Source: Arenibacter antarcticus (lineage in GTDB: Bacteria; Bacteroidota; Bacteroidia; Flavobacteriales; Flavobacteriaceae). From it: a stretch of 64,000 nt of DNA. Under the pieces are notes generated by a model. It was not told the DNA's origin, made no database searches, and worked only from the letters and a program-made list of their open reading frames with translations. The first letter of the stretch is position 1; each line of letters opens with the position of its first letter. Positions 56,936 through 64,000 of this stretch are shown one piece after another. The position numbers were made by a program, and so were the translations under genes. The DNA lies in contig NZ_CP166679.1 of the NCBI RefSeq assembly GCF_041320605.1, positions 124,001 to 188,000 of the forward strand. The letters are read 5' to 3'.

Positions 56936-58123
56936 ATGCAAAAACTCGTAATACACAACGGAAAAATTATTACTCCCTTTAGAATAATTCCCAAGGGAAC
57001 CATTGAAATTTTTGGAAACAAAATCACTGCAATATACGAAGGCGAAGTCAAAAAGGTAGACAATGCCATCGTAATTGATGCCAAAGATCGGTATATCTCA
57101 CCTGGCTTTATTGATATCCATGTTCATGGTGGTGGTGGACACGATTTTATGGATGGAGAGGTAACGGGTTTTCTGAAAATTGCCGAATTGCATGCCAAGT
57201 ATGGTACAACGGCTATGTTACCAACCACCTTAACAGGGAGTAAGGACGATTTACTAAACACCTTGGAGATTTACGAACAGGCCAATAACATCAATAACAA
57301 CGGTGCTGAATTTTTAGGACTACACTTAGAAGGACCGTATTTCGCCATGAGCCAAAGAGGCGCACAGGACCCCAGATATATCCGGGATCCAAATCCAGTT
57401 GAATACCAGGAAATTCTGCAAAGATCCAAACATATAGTACGTTGGAGTGCCGCACCGGAACTAAAGGGCGCTATGGAATTTGGGCGTTATCTTCGCGAAA
57501 ATAAGGTTCTGGCATCCATTGCCCATACGGATGCTATTTACGAAGAGGTGGTAGATGCCGTAGAAAACGGCTTTTCATTGTCGACTCACCTCTATTCCGG
57601 CATGTCTGGAGTAAGCCGAAAAAATGCCTTCCGATTTGCAGGCGTAATAGAAAGTTCCTTATTGATGGACGAATTGGACGTGGAAATAATTGCTGATGGA
57701 ATCCACCTTCCCTCCCCCCTACTAAAATTGATTTACAAAGTAAAGGGTCCTCATAAAATAGCACTGATAACAGATGCCATGCGCGCTGCAGGATGTTCAC
57801 CAGGAGAAAGTGTTCTTGGACATAAAGACCATGGATTAAAGGTTATTGTAGAAGATGGCGTAGCAAAACTACCAGATCGCACTGCCTTTGCTGGAAGTGT
57901 TGCTACCGCTGACCGCCTAGTTAGAAATATGATAAGAATGGCGGATGTATCGCTGCTAGATGCCATAATGATGATGACTACTACCCCGGCACGTATTATG
58001 GGCATCGATCATAAAAAGGGAAGCTTATCTGTTGGAAAAGACGCCGACATTGTTATTTTTGATCAAAATATAGAAATTCAGGAAACCATCGTTGGAGGAA
58101 AACGAGTATACAGCCGGAATTAA
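56936..58123 (+). CDS. nagA: N-acetylglucosamine-6-phosphate deacetylase
   Basis: 395 residues, 7 bp after the transporter. All metal and active-site positions of NagA are present: HVH (62-64), E132 in HLEGPYF, H197 (SIAHTDA), H218 (STHLYSGM), H257 (DGIHLPS) and D280 (LITDAM). These match the spacing of E. coli NagA closely. It removes the acetyl group from GlcNAc-6-P, feeding the NagB-like enzyme. No GlcNAc kinase is present in the window, so phosphorylation must be encoded elsewhere. Confidence 0.92.
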   Translation: MQKLVIHNGKIITPFRIIPKGTIEIFGNKITAIYEGEVKKVDNAIVIDAKDRYISPGFIDIHVHGGGGHDFMDGEVTGFLKIAELHAKYGTTAMLPTTLTGSKDDLLNTLEIYEQANNINNNGAEFLGLHLEGPYFAMSQRGAQDPRYIRDPNPVEYQEILQRSKHIVRWSAAPELKGAMEFGRYLRENKVLASIAHTDAIYEEVVDAVENGFSLSTHLYSGMSGVSRKNAFRFAGVIESSLLMDELDVEIIADGIHLPSPLLKLIYKVKGPHKIALITDAMRAAGCSPGESVLGHKDHGLKVIVEDGVAKLPDRTAFAGSVATADRLVRNMIRMADVSLLDAIMMMTTTPARIMGIDHKKGSLSVGKDADIVIFDQNIEIQETIVGGKRVYSRN

Positions 58124-58225
58124 GAATAATAAATGTCGGATTATCAAGTATTTTAAATAAACCTTATCCGTAGTGATTTTGGTTCAAAAAAAAGACTTTT
58201 ACTTTTTCATAAACTTGATACAAAC

Positions 58226-58260
58226 AAAAAATCCGATCACAAATGTGATCGGATTTTTTT
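58226..58260. terminator. Bidirectional rho-independent terminator between nagA and tRNA-Pro
   Basis: AAAAAATCCGATCAC (58226-58240) and GTGATCGGATTTTTT (58245-58259) form a perfect stem with loop AAAT. A runs on one side and T runs on the other let it stop both the rightward nag operon and the leftward tRNA transcript. Confidence 0.9.
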
Positions 58261-58261
58261 T

Positions 58262-58339
58262 TGGTCGGGGTGGCAGGATTCGAACCTGCGACCTCCTGCT
58301 CCCAAAGCAGGCGCGATAACCGGGCTACGCTACACCCCG
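58262..58339 (-). tRNA. tRNA-Pro (anticodon TGG)
   Basis: The minus strand folds as a full cloverleaf: acceptor CGGGGTG/CACCCCG with discriminator A and encoded CCA (58264-58262), anticodon stem CCTGC/GCAGG with loop TTTGGGA (TGG = Pro), and T-arm CAGG-TTCGAAT-CCTG. The first bases overlap the stop codon of the GIY-YIG gene copy A. Confidence 0.95.
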
Positions 58340-58569
58340 AAATGGTTATCTATAAAACGTTTTGCTCCTCGATTCTTTATTCTTTGCTCCAAAACTACGG
58401 CTTCGGATCGTGATAATACCTCAATTTGCAAAACTAATTCCCAAGGAATTCCACTCTTTGTTGAGGGAACAATTCCTAAGTTATGTCTTTTCAATCTTTT
58501 TTCAATATCTGCAGTCTGACCTACATAATATCTTGAACGTTTCTCGCTATATAAAATATAAACGACCAT
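58330..58569 (-). CDS. GIY-YIG nuclease-domain protein, copy A
   Basis: From the ATG at 58569 (MVVYILYSEKRSRYYVGQT) the product is 79 residues: a stand-alone GIY-YIG domain of the YhbQ/UvrC-N-terminal type, with YIL...YYVGQTADIEKRLKRHN, and the metal-binding Glu in EAVVLEQRIKNRGAKRFI. The ORF extends further upstream, but that part is pseudo-tRNA sequence and is unlikely to be protein. The TAG stop lies inside the 5' end of the genuine tRNA-Pro (GTGTAG). Copy B is almost identical. Confidence 0.8.
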   Translation of the reverse strand: MVVYILYSEKRSRYYVGQTADIEKRLKRHNLGIVPSTKSGIPWELVLQIEVLSRSEAVVLEQRIKNRGAKRFIDNHFGV

Positions 58570-58580
58570 AGTTACTTTTG

Positions 58581-58677
58581 CTAGGGTGGTCACGCTTAGA
58601 GCGTGACGACCTCCTGCTCCCAAAACAGGCGCGATAACCGGGCTAGACCTGCCACGCGTTTGGCGTGGTACACCTCG
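58581..58677 (-). pseudogene. tRNA-Pro-derived pseudo-tRNA 1 with replaced D and T arms
   Basis: The central part (TAGCCCGGTTATCGCGCC, then anticodon arm with one mismatch, CCTGTTTTGGGAGCAGG) is that of the neighbouring tRNA-Pro. The T-arm is replaced by a GTCACGCT-CTA-AGCGTGAC hairpin (58590-58608), and a CCACGC...GCGTGG hairpin is inserted at the D-arm (about 58651-58668). It cannot fold as a normal tRNA. Confidence 0.75.
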
Positions 58678-58907
58678 AAATGGTTATCTATAAAACGTTT
58701 TGCTCCTCGATTCTTTATTCTTTGCTCCAAAACTACGGCTTCGGATCGTGATAATACCTCAATTTGCAAAACTAATTCCCAAGGAATTCCACTCTTTGTT
58801 AAGGGAACAATTCCTAAGTTATGTCTTTTCAATCTTTTTTCAATATCTGCAGTCTGACCTACATAATATCTTGAACGTTTCTCGCTATATAAAATATAAA
58901 CGACCAT
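58596..58907 (-). CDS. GIY-YIG nuclease-domain protein, copy B
   Basis: From the ATG at 58907 the product is 103 residues. The nuclease part matches copy A except for one residue (VPLTKSG versus VPSTKSG). Because pseudo-tRNA 1 lacks the in-frame TAG that ends copy A, the frame reads through it and adds a 25-residue tail (VYHAKRVAGLARLSRLFWEQ and so on). An upstream in-frame ATG at 59063 would give 155 residues but starts across pseudo-tRNA 2. Confidence 0.75.
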   Translation of the reverse strand: MVVYILYSEKRSRYYVGQTADIEKRLKRHNLGIVPLTKSGIPWELVLQIEVLSRSEAVVLEQRIKNRGAKRFIDNHFEVYHAKRVAGLARLSRLFWEQEVVTL

Positions 58908-58918
58908 AGTTATTTTTG

Positions 58919-59015
58919 CTAGGGTGGTCACGCTTAGAGCGTGACGACCTCCTGCTCCCAAAGCAGGCGCGATAACCGGGCTAGACCTGCCACGCATTTG
59001 GCGTGGTACACCCCG
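58919..59015 (-). pseudogene. tRNA-Pro-derived pseudo-tRNA 2 with replaced D and T arms
   Basis: Same structure as pseudo-tRNA 1 and 338 bp from it, but with an intact acceptor 5' strand (CGGGGTG) and an intact anticodon arm (CCTGCTTTGGGAGCAGG). The D-arm carries the CCACGC...GCGTGG hairpin and the T-arm the GTCACGCT...AGCGTGAC hairpin. Confidence 0.75.
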
Positions 59016-59142
59016 AAAAAAAATAATTTTTTTCAGACTGCAAATATATAATAATCTTGCCAAATAAAAACTGATTGACCATAAATAAGAAATTAAAATA
59101 CTAAGTCCCCCAATTTACATAAGATTACATGGGTTAATCGCT

Positions 59143-62100
59143 TTATCTATAAAGTGTAAAATGCCCCATAAACCGTTGTTTATCCTGATCATTGGCATTT
59201 ACCTCATACCAATAATCCCCTGTAGGCAATTCCTTGCCTTCATAGGTTCCATCCCAACCGGATACCTGGTCTAGCAGTGCCACTACCCTTCCGTAGCGGT
59301 CATAGATCTTCACCTCAATATTTGGAAAGAAATCCCTATTTCCCGGGAACCACTTGTCGTTCTTATTATCCCCGTTTGGAGTAAAGAAATTCGGAATATC
59401 CAACTTTCCAGTAAATTTAAAGGGAATAGAGATGGTTGCCTCGCAACCCATTTGATCTACTACTCTTACAGTAACATTGGTATCTTGATTGGATAAAAAC
59501 ACATTTACCACTCCATAGGAATCCCCTTGGAAAAAGTATTCATAGCCTCCAAAACCACCAGAAGCCAAGGCGGTTAGCGCGTTGGGGCCAGTTTTTATCG
59601 CCGTCAAAGTCAAAGGCTCATAGGCATTAACTACAAAGTCAACAGATGTTGCACATCCATTTTCATGGTAGATATAAACAGTATGATCACCCACAGGCAA
59701 ATCTCCAAAACGAGTCTGGTTATTAGCCATTGTAATATCATCTATATCCAAGGAAAACAGCAATCGTGGAAGCAGACTAGCATCGTCCATCCTAATGTTT
59801 ACGGTACTGTTTGGGAATATCCCCTCACAACCATACGCTACTATTGCTTCCGAAGTTAAATCGACCCCTATTCGAATTGGTACACTAATATCTGTTTCAC
59901 AACCCATAGAGTCGCGGATAAACACCACATAAGTCTCCCCACCTATAAGATTATCTAAGAATAGCGAATTGTTTCTCACAAAAACCTCATCACCCACGGA
60001 ATTGGGTCCTATTAGTTTTGTCTCAAAGTATTCTGTACCATTAAGGACATCCAAGAATGGGGTACCTCCATTAACACTCAATTGTGCTGAGCCATCCGAA
60101 GCGTTTATACAGGTTTCGGGGGTGGTTACAACTGTAGTAGTTAGCTCATCTGGTTCTAAAATCGTTAAGGTTCTTTTCTCATTACATCCTTTTTCATCCT
60201 GTATCAATATTTCATAGTTTCCAGGTGCAAGGTCCGTAAAAGTAAATGCATTGGGATTTACAGGATCACTGAAAAATTTATTGAAATCTGGCGTAATGGC
60301 AAACTGAATCAACCCTTCCCCACCTAAAGTCACTTCTATTGCGATGGATCCATTTATCAATCCACTACATGTAACCGGATTGGAAGCTGTGTTAAACTCA
60401 ATTGGAGCCGGTCTGATGATTTCCATTGGTCCTTTTATATCCCCACAATTTAGGCCACTTGTAACCCCAATATAATAATCTGTGCCTTCTGGTAGCGCTT
60501 CAAAAGTACCATCATTTTGCGCGGGCCTAAAAATAGTTGACGTAGCATTTGGAGAAAAAGGATCACCCGGATTTCCCACATATAGGGTGTATAAATAATT
60601 ACCAACCCCACCAGCAGCAAATGATTCTATCCTACCATCTAATTCCGAGGCACAGGAAATATCATCCGGTAAATTGGGAACCAGTTCTACTTGTTCTGCA
60701 TCCACAAGACTTATCCCCTGTGACCGAACACTCTTACAAACATTAAGGCCTAATAGATCTTTCTTACGAATATCATATTGATAAAATCCTGGCCCAACAT
60801 TAATCAATTCAAAACTACCTATCATTTCTACATAAGGATCGGATGGTGTTGCATTATAAGCTCTATATTCATATACAAAACCTACTTCAGGATTCTCCAC
60901 ACTAAGCCTTATTTGGCCAAAGCCCCCGCAGCCCGGAGCCTGTACCTGTACTAATCTAGGTTGGATGGGTGCCGGCGGATTTACATAATAAGGTTGTGTT
61001 ACACCAATACAGTCATAACTTGAGGAAACTTCAATAGCATACCAGCCCCCGCTGATAAATCCTCCCGTTGTACTTTCAAATGTTGGTGAATCTTGAAGCC
61101 CACTTCTAGACAACTCGTCGGTTATATCATCGCTACCTAAATAGATCAACTGAAATTTATAGCCTGCTCCGAAAACACCGCCCGAAGCGCCTGCCGTTGC
61201 GGTTGAAGCATCTCCTGTTGTGGGGTCAAAAGCCTCCAAAACCGCGTTGTTCCCACCAGGACACACCAAACCTTTCGGCTCCCTTATACCAGCTATTATG
61301 GGATCAATAGGACTTAACAATATGTCATAGCTAGCTGCACACCCCTCCATATCCCTTATGGAGACCCTATAATTACCACTAGAGCGATTATCGAACTCAT
61401 TATTAACGCTAAAAGCCTCAATTTCCACAAAGTTATTGCTCCCCAATGGGCTTTCTACAGAAAGGGAGTACTCATAAGGTGCAATATCCCAACCGCCTAT
61501 TCCTGTGGCCTCTATCTTGCCGGTATTATCGTTACAACTAACGTTCCCTATTTCTATAGCGCTAATGGATAAAGTCCCATTTGGTGTTCTGATCGTTGCT
61601 ACACTGCTATTTCCAGAGCAATAGGGAACATCATCTGAACTGATGACTACATAAAAGTTACCTCCCGGCAGACCGGTAATTCTCTCTGGATTATCACTGC
61701 TATTAAAATTTCCTGTCATAAGAGAGGTTGAAGCGGTTAAATCATCACTTCTGTATACGTTGTAGGTATAATCCCCTAAATAATTGGTTACCTCTATAGC
61801 CAACTCACCATCATTTGCTCCAAAACAAGTTATAGGTTTGGCTTCGCTAATCACCACAACGGGTACCTCAGGATTATTTACCGTATGTTTCGGCATAGGA
61901 TAGGTGCATTTACCTATATTATCCGTAACCTCAAAGAGATAATCTCCAGCGGCAGGTAGATCTATCAGCGCAAAACTATTTCCTATAATCGTCACTGGTG
62001 CTACGGGAATCACTGAGTTAATGGTCACAGTAAAGTTGTTAGTTCCCACCACATCTATCCTAACTTTCTCAGGATCAATGCAATTAAGCACGCTTAGCAC

Positions 62101-64000
62101 TGATAAGTTGGGAATTACATTCGTTGGAGGGTTAATGGTGGGCAAGTCAACGAATGCCCTACACCCGTTACCATCAATCGCATAGACTGTAATATTCTGC
62201 GGTGTACCGTTATCTATTATTTCAAAAGTATTTGCCGTCTGGTAATTATTAAATCCAGTTATACTATACTGGTAACCAGAACCCAGGGTTCCAGCGTCTA
62301 CCACATTGACAGTAATAATAGTAGAACTATATCTATTTACTCCTACTTCACAAGCAAAATCTGGCGCACTGGCAGATATAGTAAAGTCTAGAGGTGCCAC
62401 AATTTCAATTAATTCCGACAAACCTTCACAATTCCTTGCAGAAACCACCTCTACTTCATAACGACCAGGAGATAGGCTACCAAAGGAACCTGAGCTATTA
62501 TTGATTATAAGTACCCTAGTATCAAAATTAACCAAACGGTAATCCATAGGACTATCTACATCACTTCCAGCACTAAGTGTAATATCAATACTTCCATCGT
62601 TAACGCCAAAACAGGAAACATCCTGCTTAATAACACCGGAGACATCTGGAGTAACAGGGTTTTGCAAAATTATTACAACCGTATCCTGACAAAAGGTTTC
62701 GGTATCTACTATATGTATACTATAATTTCCAGTGGCGATTCCTGTAAATACCCCTGCTGATCTATCACCTACTATAGGAGCTCCTATATTCCCTCCACCA
62801 TCATTTTTTAATTGATAACTAAAGTTGCCGCTACCCCCTACTACCTGAGTAGTTATTGTTCCATCTGCTATTAAACAATTGGGCATTGTAGTGAAACCAC
62901 CTCTTACAGATATAAATTCATATACATCTGCAATCGCTTGACTGCTACAACCATTCGCATCAACCACATCAACAGTATAAGCTCCTGGGCTATTTACATA
63001 AAAAGTAGCCTCATATACAGCTCCATTTAGCACTCCTATTTGGGTACTTCCCCCCAAAGTAAACCTAGGTGTATCCACACTATTTGGTATAGAAACATAA
63101 ATCTCAAATGAGGTAGCTGTAACCACACATTGATTTACTACACTTATTGTCGGTGGTGGTAATACTGGATTCAAATCAATTAAGGTGGCAATATCAAAAG
63201 AAGTACAGCCACTAGCATCCCTTACGTAAACATCATAGTTCCCTGCAGGCCCAGTGAAGGTTGTCACAGTAGAAAAAGTAGCTGTTGGATCAAATCCCGT
63301 AGGACCAAATGCAAACTCATAAGGACCACCTGAACCACCTGAGCCAACTACCGTAAATTGTCCATCTGCATTACAATTTGCAGGCTCTTCAATCAAAATA
63401 TCAATGTCAGGAAGGTTTTGATTAATAGTAATTAATGCTCCATCGCTACAACTATCTGTTTGATTGGTAACAATTACCTGATAATTGCCAGGTAAGGTTC
63501 CAAATGTATTCACATAAGAAATACTGGTTACATTTGTCGGATTATCAGTACTATGTAATGTACCATCATCCACATTGTAAATCTCAATCAATAAATCATC
63601 ACCTGAATTGAAGCCAGTAATGGTGAACTCTATTTGTCCGTTTCGGGTTGCATCGCAAAAACCCGCAGTAGAAGTAGCAGTAACATCCAAAGGCAAAGGA
63701 CCATCTATAGGATCAATAACTTCAATATAAGAACAGCCAGTAGCCACGTCCAACACCTCTACAGTATAACTTACACCATACTGCAGGTTATTGAATGTAT
63801 GCCTTCTTGGTGGGCTATTTACAGGAACAAAACTACTTATTGGATTTGTCACCAACCGTATTTCAAAACCTAAGGTTCCGTCTCCTCCATTAATTTCGAC
63901 TGTATTCGTAAATCCGCCAATAGCACAAACTGGTGCAGTTACCGAGTCAGGAACAATATCTAAATCTGAATCATCAACGACAACAACATCTTCATCTCTA
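59143..64000 (-). CDS. Giant SprB-repeat secreted protein with T9SS type B C-terminal domain (partial)
   Basis: The frame is open from the window edge to the stop at 59143, about 1619 codons; the true start lies outside. The visible part is a string of beta-sandwich repeats with recurring SprB-type blocks (VSCFGVNDGSIDITL, ITCFGANDGELAIEVT, VTCSGLINGSIAIEVT) and YxVxVxDxxGC-type strand ends. The last ~85 residues are the gliding-motility-associated/type B sorting domain (IPNFFTPNGDNKNDKWFPG, VKIYDRYGRVVALLD, WDGTYEGKELPTGDYWYEV, FMGHFTLYR), which directs export by the type IX secretion system. Probably a cell-surface adhesin. Leftward, 127 bp from the GIY-YIG array. Confidence 0.92.
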   Translation of the reverse strand, partial: RDEDVVVVDDSDLDIVPDSVTAPVCAIGGFTNTVEINGGDGTLGFEIRLVTNPISSFVPVNSPPRRHTFNNLQYGVSYTVEVLDVATGCSYIEVIDPIDGPLPLDVTATSTAGFCDATRNGQIEFTITGFNSGDDLLIEIYNVDDGTLHSTDNPTNVTSISYVNTFGTLPGNYQVIVTNQTDSCSDGALITINQNLPDIDILIEEPANCNADGQFTVVGSGGSGGPYEFAFGPTGFDPTATFSTVTTFTGPAGNYDVYVRDASGCTSFDIATLIDLNPVLPPPTISVVNQCVVTATSFEIYVSIPNSVDTPRFTLGGSTQIGVLNGAVYEATFYVNSPGAYTVDVVDANGCSSQAIADVYEFISVRGGFTTMPNCLIADGTITTQVVGGSGNFSYQLKNDGGGNIGAPIVGDRSAGVFTGIATGNYSIHIVDTETFCQDTVVIILQNPVTPDVSGVIKQDVSCFGVNDGSIDITLSAGSDVDSPMDYRLVNFDTRVLIINNSSGSFGSLSPGRYEVEVVSARNCEGLSELIEIVAPLDFTISASAPDFACEVGVNRYSSTIITVNVVDAGTLGSGYQYSITGFNNYQTANTFEIIDNGTPQNITVYAIDGNGCRAFVDLPTINPPTNVIPNLSVLSVLNCIDPEKVRIDVVGTNNFTVTINSVIPVAPVTIIGNSFALIDLPAAGDYLFEVTDNIGKCTYPMPKHTVNNPEVPVVVISEAKPITCFGANDGELAIEVTNYLGDYTYNVYRSDDLTASTSLMTGNFNSSDNPERITGLPGGNFYVVISSDDVPYCSGNSSVATIRTPNGTLSISAIEIGNVSCNDNTGKIEATGIGGWDIAPYEYSLSVESPLGSNNFVEIEAFSVNNEFDNRSSGNYRVSIRDMEGCAASYDILLSPIDPIIAGIREPKGLVCPGGNNAVLEAFDPTTGDASTATAGASGGVFGAGYKFQLIYLGSDDITDELSRSGLQDSPTFESTTGGFISGGWYAIEVSSSYDCIGVTQPYYVNPPAPIQPRLVQVQAPGCGGFGQIRLSVENPEVGFVYEYRAYNATPSDPYVEMIGSFELINVGPGFYQYDIRKKDLLGLNVCKSVRSQGISLVDAEQVELVPNLPDDISCASELDGRIESFAAGGVGNYLYTLYVGNPGDPFSPNATSTIFRPAQNDGTFEALPEGTDYYIGVTSGLNCGDIKGPMEIIRPAPIEFNTASNPVTCSGLINGSIAIEVTLGGEGLIQFAITPDFNKFFSDPVNPNAFTFTDLAPGNYEILIQDEKGCNEKRTLTILEPDELTTTVVTTPETCINASDGSAQLSVNGGTPFLDVLNGTEYFETKLIGPNSVGDEVFVRNNSLFLDNLIGGETYVVFIRDSMGCETDISVPIRIGVDLTSEAIVAYGCEGIFPNSTVNIRMDDASLLPRLLFSLDIDDITMANNQTRFGDLPVGDHTVYIYHENGCATSVDFVVNAYEPLTLTAIKTGPNALTALASGGFGGYEYFFQGDSYGVVNVFLSNQDTNVTVRVVDQMGCEATISIPFKFTGKLDIPNFFTPNGDNKNDKWFPGNRDFFPNIEVKIYDRYGRVVALLDQVSGWDGTYEGKELPTGDYWYEVNANDQDKQRFMGHFTLYR

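Larger units (their letters stand above)
58341..59016. repeat. 338-bp tandem duplication (two units)
   Basis: 58341-58678 and 58679-59016 are direct repeats offset by 338 bp. Aligning them by eye I count five single-base differences. Each unit contains a GIY-YIG gene followed (on its upstream side) by a tRNA-Pro-derived pseudo-tRNA. The array abuts the genuine tRNA-Pro. Confidence 0.92.

Noticed and set aside
58341-59016. CRISPR array
   Set aside because: Only two direct repeats of 338 bp with coding content; no short regular repeats and no cas genes.
58908-59063. N-terminal extension of GIY-YIG copy B
   Set aside because: The extra 52 residues would be translated from pseudo-tRNA 2; the nuclease domain begins at the later ATG.
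1-64000. Prophage, integrase-bearing island, rRNA genes, defence system
   Set aside because: No integrase, terminase, capsid, Cas, restriction-modification or rRNA sequence was seen. The tail-collar domain at 39.1-39.4 kb is of the chromosomal secreted type with signal peptide, not a phage tail cluster.

Overview
The window looks like a piece of a marine Flavobacteriaceae (Bacteroidota) chromosome. The grounds are two SusC/SusD pairs, a reg_prop two-component sensor, a giant SprB-repeat protein with a type B type-IX-secretion C-terminus, many short lipoproteins with a C after the signal peptide, AT-rich spacers, and promoter-like sites of the Bacteroidota TAnnTTTG kind. Much of the DNA is dedicated to carbohydrate capture and breakdown.

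Layout. (1) 1-14.4 kb: the N-terminal part of a minus-strand reg_prop sensor, then a plus-strand glycan/glycopeptide locus: GH109-type alpha-N-acetylgalactosaminidase, SusC, SusD, two surface-type lipoproteins (DUF4959/DUF5126/DUF5000 and DUF4998-discoidin), a terminator, two small proteins and an M60 (enhancin/O-glycopeptidase-like) metallopeptidase. (2) 14.6-24.9 kb: mixed genes (two Tat-signal Gfo/Idh/MocA proteins, cytoplasmic GH63-type glucosidase, HMA-like protein without the metal cysteines, APC permease, DUF1003 protein, FabG-like SDR). (3) 25.4-32.1 kb: a YceI-porin-YceI operon, an aldo/keto reductase, a DUF5996 protein and a tandem universal stress protein. (4) 32.4-37.5 kb: GH32 lipoprotein plus sugar-porter MFS, and an S1 sulfatase. 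(5) 37.6-39.4 kb: a decayed patch with a long palindrome, a possible transposase relic and a tail-collar/OmpA deletion fusion. (6) 39.6-58.1 kb: a two-armed glycan locus. The minus arm is susC-susD-Gfo/Idh/MocA-esterase-like hydrolase-Gfo/Idh/MocA-GMC oxidoreductase-gluconate-dehydrogenase-subunit-3-like. The plus arm is LacI regulator-DUF1080 (3-keto-glycoside hydrolase/lyase family)-NagB-like-Gfo/Idh/MocA-SSS transporter-NagA. (7) 58.2-59.0 kb: tRNA-Pro(TGG) followed by a 338-bp tandem duplication, each unit holding a GIY-YIG nuclease gene and a tRNA-Pro-derived pseudo-tRNA with replaced arms. (8) 59.1-64 kb: the C-terminal part of a giant secreted T9SS protein.

How it may work together. 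Region 6 contains no recognisable glycoside hydrolase, yet has outer-membrane import, periplasmic dehydrogenases, a DUF1080 protein and amino-sugar catabolism. I infer an oxidation-first (3-keto) route for a GlcNAc- or other HexNAc-containing glycoside, controlled by the LacI protein through three TGTGTnnnnACACA palindromes lying between the two arms. Region 1 fits attack on O-glycosylated protein: M60 peptidase plus alpha-GalNAc removal plus SusCD uptake. Both functional readings are inferences from families and context.
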